Positions 17,051-27,889 of a stretch of 64,000 nucleotides of DNA are shown here, piece by piece. The stretch is from Syntrophales bacterium (GTDB taxonomy: Bacteria; Desulfobacterota; Syntrophia; Syntrophales; UBA8958): contig JAOAFE010000007.1 of the NCBI GenBank assembly GCA_026416455.1, positions 1 through 64,000 of the forward strand, read 5' to 3'. The translations under genes and the position numbers were made by a program. The number at the start of each line of letters is the position of its first letter. The stretch's first letter is position 1. Below the pieces are notes generated by a model, which was not told where the DNA came from, did not search any database, and saw only the letters and a program-made list of their open reading frames with translations.

Positions 17051-18235
17051 GTGGCTATTTCAGGGAAGATTAGGAATTTCATTTTGCAAAGTTCGATGAT
17101 TAGAAAAATGTTCGAAGAGGGTCTAGAACTGAAAAGAAAATACGGGGAAGAAAAGGTCTTCGACTTTAGTTTGGGAAATCCTGACGTGCCCCCTCCTGAC
17201 TCATTTCAGAAGGAATTGGAGAGAGTAGTGGAAGAGACAATACCTGGTAAGCATAATTATATGCCCAACGCTGGCTATCCGGCAACTAGGGAGGCAGTAG
17301 CCCAAAGCTTAAGAGATATTCATGGGGTAGAGATAACGGGAGAAAATGTTGTCATGACGTGTGGTGCTGGTGGGGCCTTGAATGTTATTTTTAAAACTAT
17401 CTTGGATCCGGAAGAAGAAGTTATCGTGCCTACGCCCTGCTTTGTCGAATATGGATTCTACGTAGACAACGCGGGTGGGGTGATCAAATTCGTATCCTCC
17501 GATGAGACTTTTGGTCTCGATCTTTTAAGCGTAGAACGAGCTATCAACGAAAAAACTAAGGCGATTCTTATCAATTCGCCCAACAATCCTACAGGTCGGG
17601 TGTATGATGAAAAGACCGTTCATGCTCTAGGTAATTTGCTGAAAGAGAAATCAAAAGAAAGAGGGCGTCCTATATTTCTTGTATCCGATGAACCTTACCG
17701 GGAGATAGTCTACGATGGAGTCCGAGTGCCAAGCGTGTTTGGTGCCTACGAGAATAGTATTATAGCTACCTCCTATTCTAAAAGTCTCTCTCTGGCAGGA
17801 GAGAGGATCGGTTATCTAGCCGTCCACCCGCGATGCGAAGGGGTAGAAGAACTCATGGCCGGTCTTATCCTTTGTAATCGCATGCTGGGATTTGTTAATG
17901 CTCCCGCTTTAATGCAACGGGTTATAACGCGCATCCCCAGGGCTACGGTGGATGTTAAAATTTACGAAAGAAAAAGAAATGCACTCTACCAAATGTTAAA
18001 AGAGGCGGGTTACAATTGCGTGCGACCTGAGGGGGCCTTTTATCTTTTTCCCCGCTCTCCCATTGAGGATGATCGGGCTTTTGTTGAGATCCTGAAAAAG
18101 CACCTAATTCTGGCCGTTCCTGGGAGTGCCTTTTTGGGACCCGGTTATTTCCGCTTGGCCTATTGCGTAAGCGACCGTACGATCGAAGGGGCAAGAGAGG
18201 GATTTTGTGCGGCCTTGAGAGAAGCCCTTCAATAA
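17051..18235 (+). CDS. PLP-dependent class I/II aminotransferase
   Basis: A 394-residue fold-type I enzyme. Conserved parts: [11 protein letters not shown] near the N-terminus, [14 protein letters not shown] for substrate and phosphate contacts, VSDEPYREI, and the Schiff-base Lys in [16 protein letters not shown]. The C-terminal Arg region (GYFRLAYC) would bind the carboxylate. It lacks features that would fix the substrate. The start is GTG 17051 behind GAGGAGG; the first ATG downstream would remove conserved N-terminal sequence. It overlaps acyP by 7 bases at its 3' end. Confidence 0.8.
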   Translation: MAISGKIRNFILQSSMIRKMFEEGLELKRKYGEEKVFDFSLGNPDVPPPDSFQKELERVVEETIPGKHNYMPNAGYPATREAVAQSLRDIHGVEITGENVVMTCGAGGALNVIFKTILDPEEEVIVPTPCFVEYGFYVDNAGGVIKFVSSDETFGLDLLSVERAINEKTKAILINSPNNPTGRVYDEKTVHALGNLLKEKSKERGRPIFLVSDEPYREIVYDGVRVPSVFGAYENSIIATSYSKSLSLAGERIGYLAVHPRCEGVEELMAGLILCNRMLGFVNAPALMQRVITRIPRATVDVKIYERKRNALYQMLKEAGYNCVRPEGAFYLFPRSPIEDDRAFVEILKKHLILAVPGSAFLGPGYFRLAYCVSDRTIEGAREGFCAALREALQ

Positions 18236-18504
18236 GTGATGCGGAAGTCATCAAAGGTCCCGCTGAAGGGTTCTTCCTTTACTTCAACTTCTGTGACTCG
18301 CGCGAGGGAGGGACCACGCCGACACCATGTGAGCATTTCTTCTAATTTCTCTTCTTCTCCTTCAAAGACGGCCTCAACCTTTCCATCCTTCGTGTTTCTC
18401 ACCCATCCTTTGATTCCTAATTTTTCGGCTACTCTTTGGGTTTCGGCCCGAAAAAAAACACCCTGGACGCGACCCGAAATTAACACGTGATATCTTTTCT
18501 TCAT
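18229..18504 (-). CDS. acyP: Acylphosphatase
   Basis: A 91-residue protein of normal family size that hydrolyses acyl phosphates. The signature [20 protein letters not shown] gives the catalytic Arg (in FFRAET) and the phosphate loop; [17 protein letters not shown] completes the ferredoxin-like fold with the catalytic Asn in RNT. It follows ligA on the same strand by 2 bases, so it is the last gene of a three-gene operon. Confidence 0.9.
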   Translation of the reverse strand: MKKRYHVLISGRVQGVFFRAETQRVAEKLGIKGWVRNTKDGKVEAVFEGEEEKLEEMLTWCRRGPSLARVTEVEVKEEPFSGTFDDFRITY

Positions 18505-18506
18505 TT

Positions 18507-20537
<2,031 letters not shown>

Positions 20538-20798
20538 TTAACTTGGGGGCTTGATGAGACGCAAATTCGGCTTCCGTTCGCGGGGAGATTTGTTCTTTTC
20601 CTGTATGTACTCGTTTAATATTTCATTCTTGGCCCGCACGGCATTGATGATGAAAAAGACTATAACCGCCTTCTCCCAGTCTCTACTTAGTTCTACGTTC
20701 TCTACCCGCTCCCGATATTTGTTCCAAAGAGACGCTAAAGACGCCTCGTCAAGTCTAACGATCTTGTCGGCTATTTTAAGAAGTACATCTTCGATCAC
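20538..20798 (-). CDS. Small conserved-looking hypothetical protein, first gene of the ligA operon
   Basis: An 86-residue, mostly helical and charged protein without signal peptide or membrane segment. It reads MIEDVLLKIADKIVRLDEAS at the start, has a hydrophobic helix AVIVFFIINAVRAKNEIL, and ends in a basic tail (SPRERKPNLRLIKPP). I do not recognise a family. GAGGAGGTACCC precedes its GTG start. Three bases separate it from ligA, so it is probably co-expressed; a link to ligase function is possible but not shown. Confidence 0.7.
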   Translation of the reverse strand: MIEDVLLKIADKIVRLDEASLASLWNKYRERVENVELSRDWEKAVIVFFIINAVRAKNEILNEYIQEKNKSPRERKPNLRLIKPPS

Positions 20799-20819
20799 GG
20801 GTACCTCCTCTAGATTAAA

Positions 20820-20848
20820 TTAATATACTTTCGAAAGGCCTAAGTCAA
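20820..20848 (-). promoter_or_regulatory. Promoter for the small gene-ligA-acyP operon
   Basis: TTGACT (20848-20843) is followed by TATATT or TATTAA after 15 or 17 bases (20827-20820), about 22 bases before the GTG start. Confidence 0.45.
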
Positions 20849-20871
20849 CCTCCGGTGATGACAATTATCCC

Positions 20872-20901
20872 TTGTCAATCTTGCCTTACCATAGGTATAA
20901 T
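20872..20901 (+). promoter_or_regulatory. Promoter for the HIT-protein gene
   Basis: TTGTCA (20872-20877), an 18-base spacer and a perfect TATAAT (20896-20901) lie 28 bases before ATG 20929. Confidence 0.65.
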
Positions 20902-20928
20902 AAAAAAAATTTCTTTCGGGAGCGTAAA

Positions 20929-21405
20929 ATGGACGCAATATCTGCCCCGTGGCGTATGGCGTATATAAAAGGCGAAAAACCAAAAACATGCGTTTTATGC
21001 GATAAAGATTGTAACGAGGGGTTTGTCCTTCTGAGAGGAGAGCATGCTTTAATCATGTTAAACCTTTATCCCTACACAGCTGGACACGTCATGGTCGTTC
21101 CGGCCAGACATGTAGCCGGCCTTGAGGATTTAAATGCCGATGAAAGACGGGAACTTTTCGATTTTTGCATCCTTTCCGTACAAGCCCTGAAAAAGGCTCT
21201 CAATCCTCATGGATTTAACATCGGCATGAATTTGGGGGAAGCAGCGGGGGCCGGGGTGGAGGATCATCTCCATATTCACATCGTGCCCCGCTGGCGCGGG
21301 GATACGAATTTTATGACGGTCGTAGGAGAAGTAAGAGTCATACCGGAAGATATAAAAGCGACGTGGGAAAAGCTACTCCCCTTCTTTGCGGAGAATGTGA
21401 AATGA
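20929..21405 (+). CDS. HIT-family nucleotide hydrolase (Ap4A-type)
   Basis: A 158-residue histidine-triad protein. The triad is HLHIHIVPRW (HxHxH), and CVLCDKDC near the N-terminus is the Cys site seen in HIT hydrolases of the Ap4A/FHIT-like branch. NLYPYTAGHVMVVPARHV is the conserved early strand. It likely cleaves dinucleoside polyphosphates or related adenylates. GGGAG eight bases before ATG 20929 decides the start; a further in-frame start at 20872 would fall inside the promoter. ATGA overlap couples it to the next gene. Confidence 0.85.
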   Translation: MDAISAPWRMAYIKGEKPKTCVLCDKDCNEGFVLLRGEHALIMLNLYPYTAGHVMVVPARHVAGLEDLNADERRELFDFCILSVQALKKALNPHGFNIGMNLGEAAGAGVEDHLHIHIVPRWRGDTNFMTVVGEVRVIPEDIKATWEKLLPFFAENVK

Positions 21406-21716
21406 AGGTTATTTACACTATAATAGCTGTGCTTTTTATTATGCTCATCGTTACCTTCTCCCTCATGAATACCACTCCCGTCGAACTTAAGTATCTTGAT
21501 TTGTTTCGCGTAACCGTTCCTGCCTATATGCTCATTTTTGTTTGCTTTCTCATTGGGGTCATCTTTACTGGTTTTTTGGGTCTGGTCGAAAGATTTAGAA
21601 TGAGTCGCACTATCAACCGGTTGCAAAAACAGGTACGTGACCTGAAGCGGGAGCTGAGGGCGCAGGAAGGGCCACACCTCCTCGAGGAAGAATCTAATCG
21701 TACTGAAAAGAATTAG
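21402..21716 (+). CDS. LapA-domain membrane protein
   Basis: A 104-residue inner-membrane protein of the LapA (DUF1049) type. Two hydrophobic helices (about 2-22 and 42-63) are separated by MNTTPVELKYLDLFRVTVP, the conserved stretch. A charged coiled-coil tail follows (RTINRLQKQVRDLKRELRAQ). In E. coli LapA works with LapB in regulating lipopolysaccharide synthesis; no lapB is adjacent here. It starts by ATGA overlap with the HIT gene and overlaps the end of the convergent mogA-like gene by 4 bases. Confidence 0.75.
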   Translation: MKVIYTIIAVLFIMLIVTFSLMNTTPVELKYLDLFRVTVPAYMLIFVCFLIGVIFTGFLGLVERFRMSRTINRLQKQVRDLKRELRAQEGPHLLEEESNRTEKN

Positions 21717-22210
21717 GAAATAGCCTCCCCACAATCGGTGGGATCGCCCTTTATTTTTTCGATGGCGTGGGGTAGGGCAGGAAGCACGGCTTCCAGATTT
21801 TCTCTGGCCCCTTTGGGAGAACCGGGAAGATTTATGATGAGGGATTTGTTTCTAATGCCGGCCAGAGCTCGGGAAAGGAGGGCATGAGGAGTTTTCGTAG
21901 CCGATGCGCGCCGCATCTCTTCTGCCAAACCCGGGATCGTACGATCGATAACCGAGAGGGTAGCCTCCGGCGTAACGTCTCTCGGGCTAACTCCCGTTCC
22001 ACCCGTCGTGAGGATGAGATCGCATCCCCTGACGTCGGCACATTCACAAATTTCAGCGGCAATGGTTTCTTTTTCATCCGGGATAATGGCGGTGTGAATA
22101 ATTTCGGCGCCAATGGTGCCCAAGAGGCGCGCAATTTCCGGGCCACTCAAATCAATCCGTTCACCGCGCGCTCCCTTATCGCTTACCGTTATAATTGCCG
22201 CTTTAATCAC
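21713..22210 (-). CDS. mog: Molybdopterin adenylyltransferase MogA-like
   Basis: A 165-residue MoaB/MogA-type protein that activates molybdopterin by adenylylation for Mo (or W) insertion. The signature is ILTTGGTGVSPRDVTPEAT, with VSDKGARGERIDLSGP at the N-terminus and IINLPGSPKGARENLEAVLPALPHAI at the C-terminus. It starts 3 bases after the stop of the EF-G-like gene. No other cofactor gene is adjacent; Mo- or W-enzymes must be encoded elsewhere. Confidence 0.9.
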   Translation of the reverse strand: MIKAAIITVSDKGARGERIDLSGPEIARLLGTIGAEIIHTAIIPDEKETIAAEICECADVRGCDLILTTGGTGVSPRDVTPEATLSVIDRTIPGLAEEMRRASATKTPHALLSRALAGIRNKSLIINLPGSPKGARENLEAVLPALPHAIEKIKGDPTDCGEAIS

Positions 22211-22213
22211 TCT

Positions 22214-24301
22214 TTACTTATTTCCCTCCTCGGTTCGCTTCTTACTTTCGGCTATTATTTTTTCCGCGATGTGAGGTGGCACTTCTTCATAATGTGAATG
22301 CTCGTAGGTAAAGGTACCTCGCCCACTCGTCATGGATCGTAAATCCGGTGCATATTTCAATATTTCGGCCAAAGGTACCTGAGCCTTAATAATCTGAGTG
22401 GTGCCTTTACTGTCCATGCCCAGCACCTTTCCCCGCCTGCTGTTGAGGTCGCCGATGACGTCCCCCATATATTCTTCCGGTACCTCAATGAAAATGTTGA
22501 CAATTGGCTCCAGTAACGTGGGCTGACATTCGAGGGCTGCCTTCTTAAAGGCCAGTGATCCGGCCACTTTAAAGGCTAACTCGGAAGAGTCTACGGTGTG
22601 ATAAGAGCCATCCACCAAAGACACTTTAACATCGACCACCGGATACCCAGCAAGAACTCCCTGCTCCATGGCCTCGACAATTCCCTTTTCTACTGCCGGT
22701 CGGTATTGCTGGGGAATAACACCGCCTACGATCTTATCTACGAATTCAAAACCACCACCTCTGGGTAGCGGCTCCAGCTCAATCCAGCAATCCCCGTATT
22801 GACCGCGTCCTCCCGATTGCTTTTTATATTTGCCCTGGACTCGCGCTTTACCCTTGATGGTCTCTTTGTAAGGCACCTTAGGAATATTAAGATTCACCTC
22901 CACCCCAAATTTGCGCTTCATTTTCTCTACCGTTACTTCGATGTGTAGCTGACCCATGCCAGATAGGATCATCTCTTTGGTTTCATCATTACGGTAGAAT
23001 CTGAGTGTAGGATCCTCTTCGAGCAGACGGTGGAGGGCACCGGTTATCTTTTCCTCGTCTCCTCGACTCTTCGGTTCGATGGCAAAAGACATGATTGAGG
23101 GAGGCACGGCTACTGTTTCGAAAACTATTGGGGCCCGCTCACTGCATAGGGTGTCTCCCGTTACGGTTTCTTTTAACTTGGCGACAGCGGCGATATCACC
23201 GGCGATAAGCTGACTGGCCTGTTTTTGTGTCTTTCCCTCCAAGAAGAAAATATTGCCGATCCGTTCTGTCACCTTTCGGGAACTGTTTAAGACTGTACTA
23301 TCGGGAGAAAGTTCTCCCGAGTAGACTCTAAATAAGTTGAGACGTCCCGCGTAAGGGTCGGCGATGGTTTTAAAGACCATTGCCGAGAAGGGTTCCGATT
23401 CTTCCGGTTTCCTTTTTTCTTCCTTACCTTCCAGGTTAGAACCGGTGACAGGTCCCCGATCCACGGGGGAAGGGAAGTAATTGGTTAAAAAGTCTAGTAG
23501 TACGGGGATGCCTTTTAGGCCCGTTGCCGACCCGCAGATTACGGGGATGAGGGTCCCCATGCAGATAGCTCGCCTAAGGCCGGCCTTCATTTCTTCCTGT
23601 GTTAATTCCCCTCCTTCCAAGTACTTATCCATAAGGGATTCGTCCGTCTCTGCTATATCTTCTATTAAAGATTCCCGATATTTCGAGAGCTCTTGCTTCA
23701 TGTCTTCAGGGATGTCTGTTTCCGTTGCCGTACCTTTGACGCTATCGAAGAGCAGAGCCTTATTTTCTATAAGATCCACCACCCCTCGGAAATTCTCTTC
23801 CTTGCCGATGGGTAGGCAAATAGGGCTAACTTTTGCTTTCAGTTTCTCACCGATGGTATTTAGAGCTTGGTAAAAGTCAGCGCGCTCTCGATCCATTCTG
23901 TTGATGAACACTAACCGAGGCAGCTTATATTCATCCGCAAATTCCCATACCTTCTGGGTTTGAAACTCAACTCCTCCAACGGCATCTATGACCACTACTG
24001 CGGCATCGGCTACCCGCAAGCAGCTTTTAGTGTCGAATGCGAAACTTGAATCTCCTGGCGTATCGAGTAGGTTAATCTTGCACTTGTTCCACTCTGTGAA
24101 GCTTACGGCAGAACTGATGGACACATGACGTTTTTGTTCTTCCGGCTCGTAATCGAGACTTGATGTTCCATCGTCTACCCGACCCAGGCGTTCCGATTTC
24201 CCCGATACGAAGAGAATTGCCTCGCATAGAGAAGTTTTACCCGTCCCCCCGTGTCCTACGAAGGCTACGTTTCTTAATGATCTTGGTTCGTACCTGGCCA
24301 T
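22214..24301 (-). CDS. Elongation factor G-like GTPase (EF-G2 type)
   Basis: A 695-residue translational GTPase with all EF-G domains. The P-loop reads VGHGGTGKTSL in place of the AHIDAGKTT of the main EF-G, which is the mark of the second, EF-G2-like family. DTPGD (G3) and NRMDRE (G4) are present, and domain IV reads YKKQSGGRGQYGDCWIELEP. Such paralogues can have altered ribosome or GTPase roles; this one should not be taken as the only EF-G. GGAAAGGAGC before ATG 24301 sets the start; an in-frame extension to 24358 lacks support. It stands apart from rps/tuf genes. Confidence 0.88.
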   Translation of the reverse strand: MARYEPRSLRNVAFVGHGGTGKTSLCEAILFVSGKSERLGRVDDGTSSLDYEPEEQKRHVSISSAVSFTEWNKCKINLLDTPGDSSFAFDTKSCLRVADAAVVVIDAVGGVEFQTQKVWEFADEYKLPRLVFINRMDRERADFYQALNTIGEKLKAKVSPICLPIGKEENFRGVVDLIENKALLFDSVKGTATETDIPEDMKQELSKYRESLIEDIAETDESLMDKYLEGGELTQEEMKAGLRRAICMGTLIPVICGSATGLKGIPVLLDFLTNYFPSPVDRGPVTGSNLEGKEEKRKPEESEPFSAMVFKTIADPYAGRLNLFRVYSGELSPDSTVLNSSRKVTERIGNIFFLEGKTQKQASQLIAGDIAAVAKLKETVTGDTLCSERAPIVFETVAVPPSIMSFAIEPKSRGDEEKITGALHRLLEEDPTLRFYRNDETKEMILSGMGQLHIEVTVEKMKRKFGVEVNLNIPKVPYKETIKGKARVQGKYKKQSGGRGQYGDCWIELEPLPRGGGFEFVDKIVGGVIPQQYRPAVEKGIVEAMEQGVLAGYPVVDVKVSLVDGSYHTVDSSELAFKVAGSLAFKKAALECQPTLLEPIVNIFIEVPEEYMGDVIGDLNSRRGKVLGMDSKGTTQIIKAQVPLAEILKYAPDLRSMTSGRGTFTYEHSHYEEVPPHIAEKIIAESKKRTEEGNK

Positions 24302-24368
24302 GGAAGCTCCTTTCCTTAAACCTATACAGGATGTGTGAAGGCCGTCTTTAGCGTACAAAGAAGTTGAA

Positions 24369-24416
24369 AGTCAAGGGAAAATCCAGATTGACAAGAAAGG
24401 ATATTTAATGCTAACG
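24369..24416. promoter_or_regulatory. Divergent promoter region between the EF-G2 and carboxylase genes
   Basis: Two -35 boxes stand back to back: TTGACT on the minus strand (24374-24369) and TTGACA on the plus strand (24388-24393), 13 bases apart. The -10 regions are weak (GCTAAA on minus, GCTAAC/CTAACG at about 24410-24416 on plus). Confidence 0.4.
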
Positions 24417-24453
24417 GGTCTAGCCTTGCATCAATCTGTGAAGGGGTATTTAA

Positions 24454-25908
24454 ATGGCTAGCAGAAGAATAAAAAGGGTACTTATAGCCAATCGAGGCGA
24501 GATTGCCTTACGCATCATGCGCACGGTAAAAGAAATGGAGCTCGAGGCGGTGGTGGTTTATGAAAAACCGGATTCCGATGCCTATTATGTACGCCTGGCG
24601 GATCATGCCCTCTTAATCGGGGACGGACCTAGAAAAGACTATCTCGACGTTGAAAAAATTGTGTGGGCGGCGAAGAAAAGCAACTGTGATGCCATCCATC
24701 CGGGGTATGGTTTTTTGTCGGAAAACCCGGATCTACCGGAGGCATGTGAGAGGGAAGGGGTGATCTTTATCGGTCCTCCCGCAAATGTCATGAGGGATTT
24801 GGGCAACAAGGTAACGGCCAGAGAGATAATGGAGAGAGCCGGTTTGCCCTTCATTCCCGGGACGAGCAATTTGCCGAAGGGAGAGGCAGGTATCGAAGAG
24901 GCGATTCGGTTTGCCGAAAGGGTTGGTTACCCGGTGATGATCAAGGCAGCGTCCGGTGGCGGAGGGAGGGGTATCAGGAAAGTATTGAACGAAGGGGAGC
25001 TCATCAGTCAAATACCCTTAGCGCGAGCAGAAGCATTGTCGGCTTTCAAGGACGAGAACATATATTTAGAAAAATGCATCGAAGCGCCTCGACACGTAGA
25101 AATCCAGGTTTTGGCCGATGAACACGGCCAGGTAATCCACTTAGGTTCTCGGGACTGTTCCATCCAGAGACGTCACCAAAAGCTGCTCGAAATTGCCCCC
25201 GCTGATTTGCCCTCTTCAGTACTTTCCGCGATGTACGAAGCAGCGATTAAAGGAGCAAAAGAGGCGGGGTACGTAAATGCGGGGACGGTAGAATTTTTGG
25301 TTGATTCTCGAACTAACGAATTCTGGTTCATGGAGATGAACACCCGTCTTCAAGTAGAGCACACGGTCACTGAGGAGCTAACGGGCGTAGATATCGTGCG
25401 CAACCAAATCTTGATTGCCCAAGGCGGGAAGTTGGATATTCCAGAAGAGAGAATACGTCTTTACGGGAAGGCCATTCAGGTGAGAATCAATGCTGAAGAT
25501 CCAAAAAACAACTTTATGCCTGAGGGTGGTAAAAGGGTCGAGGTGTATCAATCCCCGGGAGGACCGGGCGTAAGATTGGACGGAGCCGTTTACCAGGGCT
25601 ACAAAATACCGACGGAATACGATTCTCTTTTGGTGAAGATGACAGTGCGCGGATACGATTGGGAGCAGACGCTGCAAAGACTTAAGAGGGCTCTCCAGGG
25701 TTTTGTTATTGTAGGCCCGAAGACGACCATTCCGTTTTATTTGGCTATCTGTGATGAACCGGATTTTCGCCGCGGGAAGTTCGATACGTCGTATCTCGAA
25801 ACTCATCCGGAAGTGTTTTCCTACCCAGAACCGGAAAGGGAGATTGCTAAACTCGGAAAGTTGATTGCCGAGATCCACGCCCGCAAGATCAACAAGTACG
25901 CATATTGA
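24454..25908 (+). CDS. pycA: Biotin carboxylase subunit of a two-subunit acyl/2-oxoacid carboxylase (PycA-like)
   Basis: A 484-residue ATP-grasp enzyme that carboxylates biotin on its partner subunit. Signatures: LIANRGEIALRI (8-20), AIHPGYGFLSEN, the Gly-rich ATP loop KAASGGGGRGIR, RDCSIQRRHQKLLEIAP and MNTRLQVEHTVTE. Length is that of free-standing AccC/PycA subunits; the C-terminus extends past AccC by about 35 residues, ending NKYAY. The gene at 25948 supplies carboxyltransferase and biotin carrier, so the pair forms a PycA/PycB-type enzyme. Confidence 0.88.
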   Translation: MASRRIKRVLIANRGEIALRIMRTVKEMELEAVVVYEKPDSDAYYVRLADHALLIGDGPRKDYLDVEKIVWAAKKSNCDAIHPGYGFLSENPDLPEACEREGVIFIGPPANVMRDLGNKVTAREIMERAGLPFIPGTSNLPKGEAGIEEAIRFAERVGYPVMIKAASGGGGRGIRKVLNEGELISQIPLARAEALSAFKDENIYLEKCIEAPRHVEIQVLADEHGQVIHLGSRDCSIQRRHQKLLEIAPADLPSSVLSAMYEAAIKGAKEAGYVNAGTVEFLVDSRTNEFWFMEMNTRLQVEHTVTEELTGVDIVRNQILIAQGGKLDIPEERIRLYGKAIQVRINAEDPKNNFMPEGGKRVEVYQSPGGPGVRLDGAVYQGYKIPTEYDSLLVKMTVRGYDWEQTLQRLKRALQGFVIVGPKTTIPFYLAICDEPDFRRGKFDTSYLETHPEVFSYPEPEREIAKLGKLIAEIHARKINKYAY

Positions 25909-25947
25909 TTTTTTTATCTATTACCCCCAAAAAGAGGATGAATAACT

Positions 25948-27873
25948 ATGATGGATGAGAGGATAACTCCCAAAGAATTGAAAGAAAAAGGCGTTCGTTA
26001 TGTGTTGGATAAGATCCGCCACACGAATGGATTCTTCGTCACCAATACGGAAAGGGATCTATCCCAATCGGACTTTAAGAACCGAATCATGCCTCATACG
26101 CAACTTTTAGTCGCCCATGAGCGGGATGAAGCGGGATACTTTTCTATCGAGATAACAGGGGGTGCTTCGGTTCACGTGGACATGCTCCGCAAGCAGATAA
26201 ATCCACTGGAAAAGCTTGAGGTCTTGAGTGAAAGAATGCCAAATACAATGTTTCAAACTCTCTGCCGGGGGATCAATCTTTTCGGGTACCGCCCTTATCC
26301 GGAAAATGTGATCCGATTCACCGTCCGGGCCTTCGCCAAATATGTCCATGTATGGCGCGTTTTTGATTTTCTAAACTATATTCCCAATATGAGAGCCGTA
26401 TTCGAAGAGGTTCAAAAAGAGGGTTGTATTTTGGAACCGGCCATATGTTTTTCGACGGGGCCCGAACATACGGATGAGTTTTACGTCCGAAAGGTTGGTG
26501 AGATTTTAGAGGTCACGGGACCAGACATAATCCTGGCCATTAAAAATCACGGTGGGTTGGGAACACCCCGGCGGATAGGAGAACTGGTCCGAGCTATTAA
26601 AGATAGGTATCCCGATCTCATCGTTCATTATCATGGGCACAATACGGACGGAGCCGATATTGGTCGAATTGTGGAGGCCGTGAAAAACGGAGCTAAGATA
26701 GTAGATGCCTCTGACCATGCCCTCACGGGATTTTACGGGCCGCCACCCCTGCTTACGGTCATAGATATTTTAGAAGATTATGGTTATCGAGCACCGGGCA
26801 TCAATAGGCAGGCCATCATCGATACATCTAACAAATTGCGGTCAGAGAGAGAGTATTATCGGGATTTTGAATCCCAGTTTATGGGTTTCGACCCAACCGT
26901 TCAGATCCATAAGCTACCGGGAGGTGCGACGGGATCTAGCTTCGAACAGGCAGTCAAAGGAGGATTTCTTCACCGCATGCCGGAAATCCTGCAGAAGGAA
27001 TTGCCACGAGTTCAAGTGGAGCTGGGCAATTGGTGGAGTGTAACACCGGGATCGCAAATTCTTTGGACGACAGCTGTAAATAATACCCTGAAGGGAGAGA
27101 GGTATAAGGATGTGTCAGACGATTTGAAAAACTTGCTTCTCGGTCGCTACGGAGAATTTCCCTTTTATCGACCGGCCGATGCTATCTATCAATCTGTTTT
27201 TGGCGAGGATTGGAAGAAAATTCTGGAGCGGGATGGAGGGTATCAGAAAATAGAAGACATCGACCTGGAAGTGGAAAGAAAAGTCTTAGAACATCGTCTG
27301 GGACGCCCCGCAAGTGATGATGAATTGGTGCTGTACCTTCAGCACCCCAATGATGCTGTTGAATTCTTCAAATTCGAGGCCACTTATGGAAAGACGTGGG
27401 TGCTACCACCGAGTATCTGGTTCCGAAAAGGTGGGTTCCGTCTCGGTGAGACATTTGAAATCTACGATGTCTCCGGGCGCCTCCACTCGATAGAAATAGG
27501 TCCTCAGCGGAAGACCAATGAAGGAGATACCATTACGTACCTCATCATCGACCATCACATAGAGCCGATGGTAACGGAGGCAGAAGAAGGGGAGGAGGAG
27601 AAAAAGGCCAAGAAAAAAACCATGACTCCCAAAGAAATAGATGCGGCCTGGAAGGTGGGCGATATTCGAGCTCACCTTACGGGATCCGTCAACGAGGTGT
27701 GCGTAAAGGTGGGAGATCAGGTGTCGGTAGGGCAGGTACTGGTGGTGCTTGAGGCAATGAAGATGTTAAACAATATAACGAGTGAGGTGAATGGTACGGT
27801 CTCCGAGGTGTACGTTGCCGCCGGCGATAAGGTGGCAATTGGAGATCCACTGCTCTTCATCACCCGCCTGTAG
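25948..27873 (+). CDS. Divergent carboxyltransferase plus biotin carrier subunit (PycB-like)
   Basis: A 641-residue subunit. An HMGL-like carboxyltransferase barrel (about 25-300; TERDLSQSDFKNRI, MPNTMFQTLCRGINLFGY, WRVFDFLNYIPNM) is followed by a conserved carboxylase domain (about 320-480) and a biotin carrier domain ending in VLEAMKMLNNITSEVNGTV. Active-site motifs differ from pyruvate carboxylase: KNHGGL replaces KDMAGL, HYHGHNTDG replaces HTHDTSG, and TGFYGPPP replaces the SGMTSQP stretch that holds the proton-transfer Thr. The Lys and His metal ligands remain. It is thus a 2-oxoacid-carboxylase relative whose substrate may not be pyruvate. The start is ATG 25948 or the adjacent ATG 25951. 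Confidence 0.8.
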   Translation: MMDERITPKELKEKGVRYVLDKIRHTNGFFVTNTERDLSQSDFKNRIMPHTQLLVAHERDEAGYFSIEITGGASVHVDMLRKQINPLEKLEVLSERMPNTMFQTLCRGINLFGYRPYPENVIRFTVRAFAKYVHVWRVFDFLNYIPNMRAVFEEVQKEGCILEPAICFSTGPEHTDEFYVRKVGEILEVTGPDIILAIKNHGGLGTPRRIGELVRAIKDRYPDLIVHYHGHNTDGADIGRIVEAVKNGAKIVDASDHALTGFYGPPPLLTVIDILEDYGYRAPGINRQAIIDTSNKLRSEREYYRDFESQFMGFDPTVQIHKLPGGATGSSFEQAVKGGFLHRMPEILQKELPRVQVELGNWWSVTPGSQILWTTAVNNTLKGERYKDVSDDLKNLLLGRYGEFPFYRPADAIYQSVFGEDWKKILERDGGYQKIEDIDLEVERKVLEHRLGRPASDDELVLYLQHPNDAVEFFKFEATYGKTWVLPPSIWFRKGGFRLGETFEIYDVSGRLHSIEIGPQRKTNEGDTITYLIIDHHIEPMVTEAEEGEEEKKAKKKTMTPKEIDAAWKVGDIRAHLTGSVNEVCVKVGDQVSVGQVLVVLEAMKMLNNITSEVNGTVSEVYVAAGDKVAIGDPLLFITRL

Positions 27874-27889
27874 CGGGGAGGATTAAAAA

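Noticed and set aside
25378..25878. A 166-codon frame antisense to the biotin carboxylase gene
   Set aside because: It lies wholly opposite conserved coding sequence and shows no known domain.
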